DNA of 64,000 nt from Byssothecium circinans (GCA_010015675.1 ML977057.1:1-64000), one strand, 5' to 3'; counted from the first letter of the stretch, positions 35,951 to 48,900 are shown. Notes: generated by a model from the sequence alone, not told the origin. Numbers and translations are program-made.

Positions 35951-36612
35951 GCAGGGTAGACGGAGGTTCTTGTGTGAATTTATATTTGTTATTGAAGTCG
36001 GAGTCTTGTTGCTCCATCCGGACAGTCAACCAGGCCGAGCCCGCGCTCTCAACCATGGGCGGATGCTGTGGCGTAAGTGCACCGCCACCGGAATGACGTG
36101 GTGCTTTCAACCATCTTCATAAATTGTCGGCCTTCGACTGGTCATCTGTACTCAACTAATTAACCTAGATAAGCTTTATAAATCCTCACGCGGCCCTGGC
36201 GCTTGTGCCCGGACGCCTTCGTCAGTTCGATATAATTCGTATAGGTACCAGCTTCGGCCAGTACACGTACGCTTCTACCCACGGCGCCAGGCAGCAGCTT
36301 AATTCACATAAGCTGTGGTGGAACGGGTAGTTGTTGTTCTGTGAAGACTCACTTTATTCTCACTTCGCAGAGGCTTTTTGATTTCCTAAGAGTGCTGCTA
36401 CGTTTAGTCTTGGATTTCAAGCACGTTGGTCGGCATCACGCGCACGCATCAATCGCCACTCACGAGTCACTCACTCTCCTCAAAATCGACAACTTTCCAA
36501 CCTTCCCCCCTCTAGACTCTACCCTACAGCCACGGAAATCTCCTCTCCTCCCTTCCCTAAAGCCCTCCACATCAACAAATCCGCAGAAAAAGAAAAAGGT
36601 ACCCCCCAAACC
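35951..36612. other. Intergenic, upstream of the RanBP2-type zinc-finger gene
   Basis: About 660 bp, pyrimidine-rich just before the start codon at 36613 as in many fungal 5' leaders. No other feature is seen. Confidence 0.6.
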
Positions 36613-38583
36613 ATGGACATCCCGCGCGGCCACGCCATGCTCCCCCTCAACACCACCGACTTCCTCACCTTCATCTACACCTACTTCAAAGCCGAATACA
36701 GCCCGATCCGATCCCTCTGGTCCACGGCGACAGCGATCCCCACCTCCCCCCACCGCTGGCAGACCATGGGCCACGAGCTCTCCCCGCTCTCCATCCGGCC
36801 CGCCAACGCGCAGGCGCAAAAGGACCTCGATTCGCTCGACTACTTCCTGCGGAAATGGAACCTCGACGCCACCTTTGTCCGCGGCCTCGTGGTCCGCTAC
36901 GCAAAGTACGACGCCCAGCACGAACGGCTGGAGAAGAAGCTGTTCGAGTGCTGCAGAGTGGATCTCATGGTTCGCAAGGCGCTCAAGGAGAAACATCTGA
37001 TTGATGGGTTATGGCCTAGTCCCGCACCTCGGGATATTCCGCAGGAGTTGCTGCAGCAGGGCGTTCAGGTGCGGAAATGGTACGGCGATATGTTTGGGAA
37101 GTATTTCACGCATTTGCATTCTATTGAGGATTTTTCTCTGAGGCCGGAGGTTGACGCTAGGATCAAGTCGAGTACGACGTTGATGCTGGTTCCGTTCGTG
37201 GAGCATTTGGTGCTTGGGCATGTGGATCCTATTGTGCCGATTGTGGCGAGGGGGGCTGGGTATGCGAATACGGTGGCGGGGACGCAGGTTAGGAAGAGGG
37301 AAGAGGCGGGAAGTTTTGGTGAGCCGGCGAGGTTCGAGGTTAGGTTTGAGGCGCCCGGTGGTGTGAGCGGGGTGGAAGAGACGGTGGTGAGGAGTGTGGT
37401 TCGGCAGTGTCAGTGTCTGAAGTGTGGGAGTAAGAGGGATGTAAATGTTACTATCTCGATGGATCCTAGTCCGGGGCCTGTTACGGGTGGGGCTAGTGGG
37501 AAACAGAAGAGTAGGGAAGGACCTGGGCGCGGACCGTCGAGGACGGCGATGAAGTATCGTCCGGGGTATAGTATACCTGGGAACGACACGGCGCCGAAAC
37601 AACCGCAACAACCGACACTACGTGAGGAACAGCAGGAAGATGTTCGTTCGCCGTCTCCTCAGCAGAAGAAACAATGTCCCGCTTGCACATTCCTCAACCA
37701 TCCCGATCTCACGGCCTGCGAAATGTGTCAGAGCGATTTACCAGATACCGTGATTACAAAATCGGCGACGCCTCCTCCCCATCCCCATCCTCCACAGCAG
37801 TCGAGCTCGAGCTCAAAGAACCCCCCACGTCACGCTCATTCAGCTTCTGTGCCCGCAAATACAGCTCCGGCTAGTCCATCCCAGCAAGGCGCAAGGCAAA
37901 GAGAAGGTTTCAGACCAGCACTCCCGAACCGACAGAGTCTAAGCTCGACGCTCTTTTCCATCTTCCCGTTCTCGCAGACGCTGCAGAGTGACCATCACGC
38001 AAATCTTCCGCCCACGCAACCCAGTGGGACGCAGGAGCTGCAGGCAAACGCAAAAGCAAAAGCAGAAGCAGAAGCAGAGAAAATAACTCCTTCCTCTGCC
38101 CACGACAACGGCGACCAAGGTCCTGAGAACGAAGACCCACAACGTCCCTCCCTCCCCGCACGCACACCCTCTGTCCCTACCCCCTCAACGCCCCCGAACC
38201 TGATAGACAACATCCCCGATGGCAACGCCGACGATAACACTCCCCACCTATCCAACCACCCCGAAATGGCAATGATGCCACTCACGCCACCCCCACCGGT
38301 GACCTCGACCCCTCGACGCATGCCCGCGGGCCTCCCGCAGAACCTCATGGATGATTACGTCCCCGTGGACAGGTCGCCGTTTCTGAGGGAGCAGGACGAC
38401 GAGGACGCTGGGTGGGGGGAGATTCGTAGGGAGGATGTCCGGAGAGAGGGAGGAGGAAGGGGGATGGATAGTGATAGTGATGATGAAGGGGAGGAAGGGG
38501 GGAGGGGGAGTACGGAGGGGATGATTGATTTGGATGCTGTGGCGAGGGAGGAGATGGGTGTTTGGGGGGAGAGGGAGGATTGA
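36613..38583 (+). CDS. RanBP2-type zinc-finger protein, unknown function
   Basis: Single exon of 656 aa, starting MDIPRGHAMLPLNTTDF. The N-terminal about 270 residues form a folded-looking helical region I do not recognise, closing with a CQCLKC cysteine cluster. A RanBP2/NZF-type finger lies at about 355-372 (C-x2-C-x10-C-x2-C, in CPACTFLNHPDLTACEMC), a fold known to bind RNA or ubiquitin. The rest is disordered: Pro/Ser-rich, with an Ala/Lys/Glu run (NAKAKAEAEAEK) and an acidic Gly/Glu tail. The combination suggests an RNA- or ubiquitin-binding adaptor, but that is inference. The start is supported by the C-rich leader and by the absence of earlier in-frame similarity. Confidence 0.85.
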   Translation: MDIPRGHAMLPLNTTDFLTFIYTYFKAEYSPIRSLWSTATAIPTSPHRWQTMGHELSPLSIRPANAQAQKDLDSLDYFLRKWNLDATFVRGLVVRYAKYDAQHERLEKKLFECCRVDLMVRKALKEKHLIDGLWPSPAPRDIPQELLQQGVQVRKWYGDMFGKYFTHLHSIEDFSLRPEVDARIKSSTTLMLVPFVEHLVLGHVDPIVPIVARGAGYANTVAGTQVRKREEAGSFGEPARFEVRFEAPGGVSGVEETVVRSVVRQCQCLKCGSKRDVNVTISMDPSPGPVTGGASGKQKSREGPGRGPSRTAMKYRPGYSIPGNDTAPKQPQQPTLREEQQEDVRSPSPQQKKQCPACTFLNHPDLTACEMCQSDLPDTVITKSATPPPHPHPPQQSSSSSKNPPRHAHSASVPANTAPASPSQQGARQREGFRPALPNRQSLSSTLFSIFPFSQTLQSDHHANLPPTQPSGTQELQANAKAKAEAEAEKITPSSAHDNGDQGPENEDPQRPSLPARTPSVPTPSTPPNLIDNIPDGNADDNTPHLSNHPEMAMMPLTPPPPVTSTPRRMPAGLPQNLMDDYVPVDRSPFLREQDDEDAGWGEIRREDVRREGGGRGMDSDSDDEGEEGGRGSTEGMIDLDAVAREEMGVWGERED

Positions 38584-39111
38584 TATGATATGATGGGCTT
38601 AAGAGGGGAATGGTGAAGAGAAAGGGGTGCCGGGTACTTGAAGTCCATTGATATAGACGGTTGGTTATTTTTAAGACAGTGACATGTGTCACCTACTCTG
38701 GATACGCTTCCTATCAATCCAGTCCCATAACCCCTACCCAACCCAACCCAATTCGCGGACCCAGCGAAGAGGCCTCATGAAGTATTTGTCCAAAACCCAA
38801 TCTCTTGGACCCAACGATCCTCGCTTTCCTCATTATACAAGGGGCCCTTGTTGAATTCTTTTTTTATTGCTCCGAGACCCCAGGACCACAACGCCGTTGA
38901 AAATGCCGTTTGAGCAATGCTAGGCCAAACGTAAAATGCCCGTTATGATGTCAAAAGCGACCGTGGTGACTATTTCGATGCCGATTCGAGGCGGGCGAGA
39001 AGGGGGTATCGTATCGTATCGTATCGTATCGTATCGTATCGTGAAAGGGGAAAGACTCCTAGAAGTGCGACGTGCGATGTGTGTGCGTGTGAGCGTACGA
39101 GGAACGCCGAT
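38584..39111. other. Intergenic between convergent 3' ends
   Basis: About 530 bp of 3' flanks with a pentanucleotide array at 39006-39040. No gene is seen. Confidence 0.6.
39006..39040. repeat. Microsatellite (GTATC)7
   Basis: Seven perfect GTATC units, about 70 bp beyond the SAP30-like stop codon. Confidence 0.95.
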
Positions 39112-39852
39112 CTATCTCCGTTGCGGCGCGAAACGAACTCTGAACTCGCTGTCTGTCCAACCCAATCAATACCTCCCCTAGTAAAAACGAAGTCCGAGTT
39201 CAAACCATACCTTGATGTTTCGTCTTATAAATAAGCTCGATAATGCAGTCTGCAGCGTAAATCACATCAGCACAGTACACCACCCCCAACAACGACAAAG
39301 ACCACGACTTCAGAGGGAAGAGAAAACGTACTAGTCTCCGACACCGCCTGAGCATTGAAATGCTTCCGCACCTCCGTCGCCAGATCCCTCTTCTCCACCC
39401 TCCTCTTCCCGCGCGGCCGCGCGGATGTAGGCGACATCTTGCCGATGCCCTGGTTCAGCACGACGTGGCTGAGCGGGTTCTTGTACGCGGTCGCCGTGTC
39501 CATGCGGTAGGCGCGTCGGTAGGCGTGGAGGACGGAAGAGGGTTGTGTTTCCCAATTCGTCTGTAATTGCCAAAGAAGGAAGAGTTAGCATCGTGTGACC
39601 AGTTCGTGGGGGGTTGGGTTAAAAAGTTGAGGAGAGAGATGGACGTAGACCTACCACAGGGTACTCAGGTTCATTCGCGTTGTCGCCGTTGGAAGACATG
39701 ACGTCTTTGAGGTGGCTGCCATTTATAGCATTGTTTGCGCCGTTTCGGCGGCCGCCTCGTGCGGTGCTGGTGCTGGTGTTGGGGAGGTTGTGCAGTTTCT
39801 CCTTCAGCGACTGGGTGTCTTCTGCTGCGCGTTTGGAGGCTGCGGGAGGCAT
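39112..39852 (-). CDS. SAP30-like Sin3/HDAC complex subunit
   Basis: Four exons: 39655-39852, 39332-39560, 39211-39249 and 39112-39152, giving 168 aa with all phases closing. The N-terminus is disordered and Ser/Thr/Asn-rich (MPPAASKRAAEDTQSLKE). The Sin3-binding domain of SAP30 begins YPVTNWETQPSSVLHAYRRA, continues through GKMSPTSARPRGKRRVEK and RKHFNAQAVSET, and ends across two small exons as CIIELIYKTKHQ and DSEFRVRFAP. In the Rpd3L/Sin3 histone-deacetylase complex SAP30 stabilises the core. The third and fourth exons (39 and 41 nt) are short but give exactly the expected family ending. Divergent from the gene at 41884, with a 2-kb gap. Confidence 0.9.
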
Positions 39853-41883
39853 TGTCTGTGCGTGTCTCCGGCGTCCTTGGGGGATTGTAGAGCTTTAGTC
39901 TTCATGCGATTCGTTTGTCCTGCTGTCCTATCGCGTATTTTCGTCGTGGGCGTTGCGTGAAGCAGCGGTCTCGTGTCTGATAGGATTCCGATTTCGATCG
40001 GAGCGATGCTTCAATTGTAGAGGCGGCCTCTGAACAGGGAGTGAGAGGCTGGGAAAGGGGAAAGGAGCTGGTGATAGGTAGCCGGGAGCGTGCCTGAGGA
40101 AGAATTAAGGTGCTGTGAGACCTCGTGCGTTTGTCTTGGGTGAAAGACGCTGAGCACGGTCTTTCTGCGAGCGAAAAGCCGGGATGTGCGTCATTCAGGG
40201 TCCAGGGACAGATTGGGACACGTGCCGAGGTCGGAAGTGGATGGACGCGGACGCGACGCGATTTTCAATCCAGAGACTTTCACACCTTCGACCTCATCCC
40301 TCATCCATTTTCGGATGAATTGTGCCATCTCAATTCTTTTGTTGCGTGTGCTCTATTGTGAGGGTTCGGCATGGCTGCGTTGTGTGTATCGGCATTAGGA
40401 CGTGCCGTTGGTTGAGAGAGGTCATCGTGTTAAGGCGGAACCCCAAGAGCTTGGAAAGAAACCAGAATGATGGCAATGGATATATATTTGCACAAGAGCT
40501 GCGGGGGAAAGTATTGTGAAGGTTGCAAAGAATGAACAGATAACCAAACTACACCCCTCAACCGACTACTACGCGAATAGAGCCGAGACTCGGAGAGACT
40601 TGCAGATGTTACCTAACGTGCAGTCATTCGGCTTCCATCGAGTTCCACCCTAGAGATGTGATAACGACAAAGAATTCCGCATCTGCATCTGCTTCGGGAA
40701 GAGGTCCATGTGGCTTCATTTGGCGCGAGTAAGCGATGCTTTGTGAGCTTGAAGCAAACGAATCGCTTCCCGATCCTTCACCGCTGGTTATAGTGGCCTC
40801 AACCGAGGAAAGCGTTGCCAGTCTTTTGACGCATAATGTGCAATGCGTTTTATCTGCTGTGCTGGCCAGACACAAGGGGCGCTATCTGTATGGAAGTCCG
40901 CTGAGACAGGCTGCGACAATCCCATGCCAATCGGTTGATGTCGGACAATGAGCGGTTTCTCTGGATCGAATTGCTCCTAAATTAAACTGGGATACTTTGA
41001 ATATCATACTAGCAGCAAGCATTGTATCTGGGAGAGTATCGGTTTCGAAGAGGGACAATCTGATGGTCGTGGTTCTAATCCGGACCGTTACCTGAAATTC
41101 GACAATCGTTGGAGAGGGTCTTCAACGAACGCCAGTGTGGTTCGATCAGAAAGACGTTTTGTGTATTCAATTTGAGTACCATACTAGCGACGATGAGTAC
41201 GCAATTGATTGTACAGCAGGAGGCGAGCAGACCGGAAGACATGACGAAACGGGTCAAGCCCAACTATGCCAGACAAGAAGCTGATTTCTATCACAATGGA
41301 AAGCTTCAGCGGGAAGTTGGCTTTGTAATGCCATCCGCCATCTCTCACCTCCGCTGGCAGTACGATACCTTTCGTCTCCACCTCAAGTTCGAACCTGGCT
41401 AACCATTCAGCGCCCACTCGAAAGGCTCTCCTACCCACCAAAGCCACTTACAGCCGCAATATTGACTTACTTTCGACTAAGCCTACAGCCGATTCCTCAG
41501 GTCGGCGCTAATTTGGGTCTTCTGCCTTCACCTAAAAGGTTTGCGAAATATCACTTCAACCTCCTTTACCTAAAACCCTACCAGCGATCCGACCGACGTC
41601 GTAGGCAGCCATCTCCCTAGGTATATAATCCACCCTCCCCGCCCTATTCTTCTTCCTCTCTTCGCCTACCTTCTTCTGCCAGATCTAGACCATTAATCTC
41701 CCGATAGATCTCCCTTCTACCTCAAGCCTTCCACTTTATTCTTTCAGACTGTTCATAAAACCTCATCTCAAACAGACGCAAGTCGTCAGAGCTTGACAAA
41801 ACCGATCCCCTGCAGTCACTCATTCTAGCCTACCCTACCCAGGCCGTACATCACCTGTTCCTCTACCCTCAACCTGGGCTATC
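39853..41883. other. Intergenic, about 2 kb
   Basis: Upstream regions of two divergent genes. The last 300 bp before 41884 are rich in C and T (TCTTCCTCTC, CTACCCTACC), as in a long fungal 5' leader. A 97-codon frame at 41109-41402 (+) has no domain, and I do not support it. Confidence 0.5.
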
Positions 41884-43679
41884 ATGTCTGACCGAGATCC
41901 TCTTCCCCACGGTCGGCTCGCCTACCGCCCGGCGCCATCCGGTCACTCGTCGTACCACCCACTAGGCGGCATTGCGGATGCCAGCGACACGAGCCAGGTG
42001 AGACTTTCCCAATTTATCAATCTTGAGTCCAGGCTCAACGATCTTCGAACCGACTTCGAGGACATCAAGACCCTTTGCAACTCCCTCTATGCGTCTTTGG
42101 AGACTATGAAGCGGGGCGGCTGGTCCGTCACCGTGGGCCCGTTCAAGGATCAAGCAGCCGCAGACTTCAAGAGGAAGCTTGATATGCTGCCCTACCAGGT
42201 GCGGCCGGTTGAATATTATGACGGTACTAATGAGTACCAGCGGACCACCAATGTCGGCAGCAGTGTCGTGTCAACTCCTACAATGATTCCGCCGCATGTC
42301 ATAGTGCCGCCGCACTTGAGAAACAAGAATATCCTCGTGCCTCCCCATCTTCGCAACGGCAACGGGTTAGTACATTTCCGCACTATAGACTGGACAGGCA
42401 CTAATCGCCACAGGTCCGCGTCTGCCACGAGCTCCATCAACAGTCCCCTCGTCACTGACGGCAATGTCGACGACCCCGACTCGACCCACATATCTCCCAA
42501 GACGTTCAAGGCCCCCGCAGCTCCTAGAACAGAGATCACTCCGCCCGAATCTCCTACCATCGCGGCGCAAAACGATGCTGCCCTCGCTCCCATCAAGACC
42601 GAAGAGCCCAGCACCCTCACCTTGGAGAACTGGAAGCCTCACTTCCTGACCACCCTCACCCCCTTCGACACAACCAAAATCCCCTCCCTAGAGACCATGA
42701 CCTCCTTCGCCCCCGACGTCCTCCGCAACTTCCTCGGCGGCAGCGAATGGTCCCCCGGCCTAAACTTCATCGAGCCCACGGGCCCCAACCTCGGCTACTG
42801 CATACTCCCAAACCGCTGCTACTACACACTAGACGTGTCCATCGAGCCCTTCGCCCCCCAATCCGCAGGCGAGCACGGCGCAAAACTCGTCCCCTTCTTC
42901 AACAAGCAGCCCGAAGAAGCTTACCCGGACCTCCCCTTCACCTCGAAAACCGGGAGTTCGACCGAGAATGTCGCCCTCTTTGTCCTCCGTCCCGATCCAC
43001 GCTACAACAACCGCAAGCGCTACTTCTACTTCGGGCACTACACGCAGAGCCGCTGGTCCGATAAGCTGGACTACGAGCGCATGAGGCAGTGCGTCCCGGC
43101 GCATGTGCGCGAGTACTGGGCGGGAGAGCTGACGGCCGTAGGGCGCCCAGAGTGGTTGAGCGCGGAGCTGCTGCAGCACTTTTTCCCGAAGCCGGTGTAT
43201 GAGGGCCGGATGCCGGGGGTGCTGGATGATGAAGGCGGGAGCGTGGCGGGAGCAGAGATGGAGGGGAGGGAGGAGGGGGTTAAGAGGGATGTGAGGGCGT
43301 TTGTGGAGGAGCTTAGGGTGTGGAAGAAGGAGTTTTGTATGCGGACGGCGATGATTGGGAGGGAGTTTGTTTTGGAGGCTTTTGACCGGGTAAGTCACTT
43401 TTCTCGCTTCCTCGCATTTTCTTTCCTTACATCGTGCGGACATGAGGTGGAAAGTCTGGCAGAGCTTTTCAGGAGCTTTGGATACACCGGAGTGTTGTCG
43501 GGCGCTTTTTTTGCCCTTTTCGATTTTTACTGACAGTGGAAATTTCCCAGGCTGATGCAGACGACCCGCCCGCTCTCCGCCTCTACTGGGAATACCTCGA
43601 ATGCGTCGACTGGAAGCACGAATTCTACCAGACCTTGTCGACTCTTCAGGGCCGCGATCCGGCGTACAGCAAGTATTAG
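41884..43679 (+). CDS. Conserved fungal protein of unknown function (DUF6697-like)
   Basis: Three exons: 41884-42365, 42414-43389 and 43551-43679, giving 528 aa. The N-terminal third has a helical segment (FINLESRLNDLRTDFEDIKT) and Pro-rich repeats (IVPPHLRNKN, LVPPHLRNGN). The C-terminal half contains a conserved-looking domain: NFLGGSEWSPGLNFI, SAGEHGAKLVPFFNK, YFYFGHYTQSRWSDKLDY, CVPAHVREYWAGELTAVG. This recalls the fungal domain annotated DUF6697 (memory, unverified). No catalytic motif is evident. The first intron (48 nt) has no stop in frame, so an intron-retained form would be 16 residues longer. The last exon ends YSKY before TAG 43677-43679. Confidence 0.85.
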
Positions 43680-44560
43680 ACCGGCGGTGTGTCCTCGCCC
43701 TTCCCGACGATTGTCTTGACCTTGACATGCTGTCCGTGTTTGAATGCCTCTCACCGGGACTATCTTGCATTACGGCGTCCACGGTCCACGGTATTACTTT
43801 CTGTCCGCCTTTCTCGAACACACGCTGGGCTCGAGTAGTGTCTCGAGTCTCTGGACTTGGACCCCGACGACCCTACCCGACCAAGCAAGGGCGCATTCAT
43901 GGCACAGCACCCCGACTTTAAAAACTTTGCACCTCACGACTCTCTTTCTTCCACTCATTATCATTTCTGGGGCTCTGCGAAAAGGAGAAAAGGCTGGGTG
44001 TAATGGAGTTTTGTCCCTCCTCTTTATATTATTCTGCATCTACATGGACATTTCCTTCCTTCCCTTCTTCTTATCATTATTCCCTTCCCTTCCCTTATAT
44101 TTACATTTACCCTTTTCATTTATCCATCACATCACCAACCACCACTAGCAATACTCCTTTTCCACACCACGCCGCCCCTCTGCCCCATACCCTTCCCCAT
44201 TCCAGCACCACATTATCTCAGCATCAAAACGCCGGACACACCCACGGAAGACATGATCTCCGTACCACTAGCGATACACCACCACCCCAAACCCCCCTTT
44301 TCTATAGCGAGTTTGCATTTTGCATTTTCTCATTCCTTTTGGGCGGGCGAGCGGGCGAGGCGGAGGAATAAATAGCTAGCCTAGCTACCCATAGCCAGCT
44401 AATCCATACCATCCATGATTCAACTTTCCTCTTCGGATCTATCCAGCCTGCATCTATGCGGCCTGTATCTATCTGGCCTGGATCAGCTTGGATTGGTGCA
44501 GCCATGGTTTGGGTTTGAATTTGTCAAGCATCGGACCTAGCTAGCTTGGTTTGGTTTGGA

Positions 44561-44580
44561 ACTGGACTGGACTGGACTGG
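44561..44580. repeat. Microsatellite (ACTGG)4
   Basis: Four perfect ACTGG units followed by two ATCGG units, in non-coding DNA. Confidence 0.9.
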
Positions 44581-45470
44581 ATCGGATCGGTCTGCCTGGG
44601 GTCTAGGTTACGTTTCCCCACCCAGCACGGAGGCAACGGTTGGGATCTCGGGTCTCGGATCTCTTTCTTCTTCAGTATCAGCGATTCATTCTCCTCTCCT
44701 TGATAGCGATGAGAAGAAAAAGATGAAAGGTCTCCTTTTCTTTTCTTTTATGTGGGGGGTGGGGGACCTTGCAGTCAGTGTCAGTGTCGGTGTCTGGTCT
44801 GCATAGTGCGTGAATTCACCGCAGCAGCGGTGACAGGCAGGCAAACGCTTTGGTGATGTTGTTGGTATTGAGGATAGGAGCGTGAGGATGCATGTGTGTC
44901 TGTGTGTGACAAACTCGCGAGACTGACGGGGAGGGAACGAGGAAAGAAACGAGGAAAGAGAAGGAACCATATGGTGGGATGATATATACTGTACTGTACA
45001 AAGACAGTGCCGGGAAGTCCCGCTCACTTACGTATAGTTATGTACGAATATTCTATAAAGAAGGATTTTCATCATGTCGTCATGGAAAAGTCACCACACT
45101 ATTGAAATACCTAAGTACTCTATATCAAGGTAGCGTACTACTACCGACCTATAGACCGAAACTCGTCAAATCTAATACAGAAACTGCGGAGGAGAGAAAG
45201 GTGTGCGAGCACATACAGCAAATACAGCAAATATAAAGCTTTTGCCCCCTCCTCCCCCCTCCAAGCCTATAAACCTTTAACCTTGGACTCTAACCGGAAG
45301 AAGGGAAACGTTGAGGTGGTAATAGGTAATAATATCGAGGCAATGTTTGGGAGAGGGCATAGTGTGTATCGTACGGCCTTCCTTGATTTCTGTGCGTTTT
45401 TGGTCGTTTATCATGCGTGGGCTCGGAGAAAATGCGCCTGTATACGTTACGTTTCGTTTCGTTTTGTGTC

Positions 45471-45490
45471 TTGTCTTGTCTTGTCTTGTC
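45471..45490. repeat. Microsatellite (TTGTC)4
   Basis: Four perfect TTGTC units preceded by GTTTC units, in non-coding DNA. Confidence 0.9.
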
Positions 45491-45909
45491 GTGCCGTGTC
45501 GTTTCCTTTCGTATGATGATCTCTTTTCGTCGTTGGTGTTATCGCAAGAGAGGCTGAAGTACCAGGCCTGGAGTTGCGGAAGATACCCTTGGTGAAAGGG
45601 AGGGGAAAGTGTACGACAGTTTGGCTTGGCTAAAAGGTTGTGAGGAGCGGTCCGTTGCTTCGTTTTATTGATTTGGCAGCGCATGGCTTTCTAGTCCGTT
45701 GGCCTGGTCTTTCCGTTTTTATACGTTTTGTGGACTGTCGTGGTATAGTATGAATGTCGTCCTCCACGTTCTCTTCGATGTCGACACCGCCGTGTCGAAG
45801 GCACAGCCACGCGGCAAAAGATTGGCAACACTCGGTAGTGACAAACCCCAGCCCCACACATTTCGCATCTCATCTCCCCCGACGACCTCCACTTCCCCCT
45901 CTTCCGCCC

Positions 45910-48900
45910 CTACTGCTCGGCCAACCCCATCCCCTCCATATCAGCCCTCAGCTGTTCTTCCGTACTCAACAAATTCTTCGCCCAAGGAACACGAACCTTC
46001 TGCCCACTCCTCCTCACGACAAACCTCATCTCCTCACTCCTGTCATGCATTCCAGCTCCCCCCCTCACAGCCCCGCCACCCCATCCGCCACCAGCTCTTC
46101 CAGTCTCATCAGCACCGATCACGATGGGACCCGGCTCACCAATTGGCCTCGTCATTCGTTGTGGGTAGGGAGGGCCTTTACCCATCTCGGCAGCTTTCTC
46201 CCAGCTTGTTTCACACGAACGCGCGATGACCGCTGCTGAAGCCCATCCGGTTCGTCGGTCGATATCGAGGAGGCGTTTCACAAGCCATGCGCGTTGGCCG
46301 GGTTCGCGGTATTGGACACCAGCAAAGAAGAGTGCCATTGTGGTTTCAATAAGAGCTGCACCAAGGAAGGGGGATAAGGGCATGTCATCGGTAGCTGGCA
46401 TCTGCATCCCTGCGGAGATGCGACCAATCAGCATAGCATAAGGCTGCGTAGCTTGGGCGCAAACACCGGCTGCCATGTGCATGGCGGGTGGAGAAGCCGG
46501 GTGGGAGCGTAGCAGGAGAATGTTGGCCAGGTGAAGAGTATTCCATAGTGTGCTGATATCATAGCTGCGGTGGACGAGAGCCGGCCCAAATGGTGTCATG
46601 TTTCCACCTGGTGCAACCGGGTACAGGTCTGGGGTTAAGGGGGCAAAAGTTTCGGTATTGGCAAGGAACCGGGCCACTGTAGCGTGAGCATGAGATATGC
46701 TATTCCATTCGGCAATTGCTGCTTCATATGCAGCTGGAAGCTCGGAAAACTTGGGATCTGGTGCATTCGTGGCCTTTGGAGAGTCTTCCGGAACGTAGTT
46801 GGGATTGACATAACTGTTTGGTAGTGATATCGGAGGTCGCGAGGGTGCCATCCCGTAGAATGCTGGTACAGCATTTGGTGGAGGAGGGCCGCGTGGAGGT
46901 CCCTGCCCTTGAGCTTGTACTTGACCGGGTGGTGGTCCAAAGCCAGAACCACCCATGCCCTTCATGTGTGGTGGTGGGCCTGTGGGGGTGGATGATGGCC
47001 CACTCGGCCCTCCCTTTGAAGGCGGCGGGCCCATTGGCATACCGGGTACACCAGGTCTTGGTCTCCATTGCCCGCCGTCAGCGTCCACTTGTTTGAGCTT
47101 TCGGGTACGATCGCGAACAGTAAAGTCCGATATGCGAGCGAGGAGGAGGATAATGTGATCGTGTGTACCGTAGAGGGCATCGAACCGACCGAGGGGTGCA
47201 CGAGGAGGGCAATCGGACCACTTTCGAAAATCAGTGCTAATGTTGTCAGTGAGTGTTCCAGATCGTAACAACTCCAACACCTACATCAGTGGATTGCCGC
47301 TGATCATGCATTGGAAAGTATCTTGCCTTGCATAAAACCAATACAAGTCCTGCAAAGTCTCAAACGTGCGCAAGTCCAACCTGCCAGGCAGTCCACCATT
47401 TCGATTCTTCCTACCCTCGGCATCCTCTAGAATTCTCCCATGATCGTCGTAGCTGACCTTCTTTCCCACTATCGTACTAACCATACTCTCGTCAGGCATC
47501 AACGCACTCTGGTTGAGCCTTTGATCTAGTTGTTTCTGATCAATGAGCATGCCAGGGTTTTCGTAAGGAAGCTTGCTCTCTTGTTCCGTCTTCGCAGCTT
47601 TCAACCGCCGAGCCTCTTGAGTTAGCCGTGAAAAGTCGAGCTCAGATATCAGGTGCGCACAGCCGACAAGATGCGTGCTCCATTTCACATGTTCGGCGGT
47701 CATAACTAAAAGTCTAAGTCCTACCCGCAAAATTGCAAGTGGGATACGCACCTTCGTAGAAGGCGAGCAGGAGGCTCGTTGCGAGGGTCGCAATTGAGAG
47801 TCGCCTTTTAGGATTTCCAAGCGATCGGCCCAATCTTTTAAGGGCATAAGCTAATACTCTTGTCAGAGAGCTCATTATACAAGCTTGACGTTGTCCAACC
47901 CACCGTAATGCTTGTAGGACGGGGTAATTGACGCTCGTTGTAGCTTTGCAATGTGGAGACTTGCCATGGCCAGCATAGCATGTAACAGTCCCTGGTGGCC
48001 GAGCGCCTTCAAAGGAAGCACATATGTCCACAAGCTTTGTTGAGACGATGGTGTGGGCCCCTCGAAGATGGATGTGGGGTTCCGTGGGTTTCGTTCGTAG
48101 ATGGACAGGGACTGATGGCGGGATTCATGAGCAGAGGTAAGGAAGAGGTACAGGTAAGCTTACTGGACCAGTGACGCTACGATATATGATTAGCCTCTGT
48201 CCCGCCGCCTTGTATGAGTACTTACTGTATGAAGTGCGCAAATACTCTCGCAGTCTTTGGATTCTTGAGCGGGTTCGCAACTTGCTCTGTCTTGTACTGA
48301 CTCAAAATGCCGTCATAGATAAAGGCATCGTATCGTCGAACGGTGAGTTCGCTCGTGTTCTCGTAGTGTATTCTCCGAATGAGACTGAAGTCCCGGTTGA
48401 GAAGGGTGGCGTCTTCATCTGCCCCGTCCGTGCCTCCCAGCATCTCCTCGTCCGAATTTACGTCATAATAGTCGTCGTCTACTTCCTCCACCGCAGCTTC
48501 ATCAAGCACCTGCGTCGGACTGAGGTGGTCATCTCCGCCGAACCCACTCAACGGTATCGACGGTTCATTTTTTGTTCCCGGTGGTGCGGGCACATGTGGT
48601 TCTAGGGAAGAAGCAATCATCAGCCTAGTACTTTAAAGGCACACAAGGGGCGTGTGGCATATTGCCAGTCATGAGACATAGAGTGCATGTTTTATTTTCA
48701 TGGAGAGAAGTGACAGGAAAGGAAAATGATAGTAATATTTAGCGACAGTGTCATCCGTCTACGGCTACTTTGTGACCGGACTTGGATGGGGTATAGATAA
48801 CGATAGTGGTAACTAACATGTACGATGACAAGATACTAAACGCGAGACATACCGTAAACAGCATGCGCAGGCATATGATTTACATCTGAGGTGACATGCT

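Larger units (their letters stand above)
43680..45909. other. Intergenic between convergent genes, microsatellite-rich
   Basis: About 2.2 kb of 3' flanks with C/T-rich tracts and pentanucleotide arrays. No gene is seen. Confidence 0.6.

Noticed and set aside
41109..41402. 97-codon frame upstream of the DUF6697-like gene
   Set aside because: No domain or supporting splice context; likely chance in a long intergenic region.
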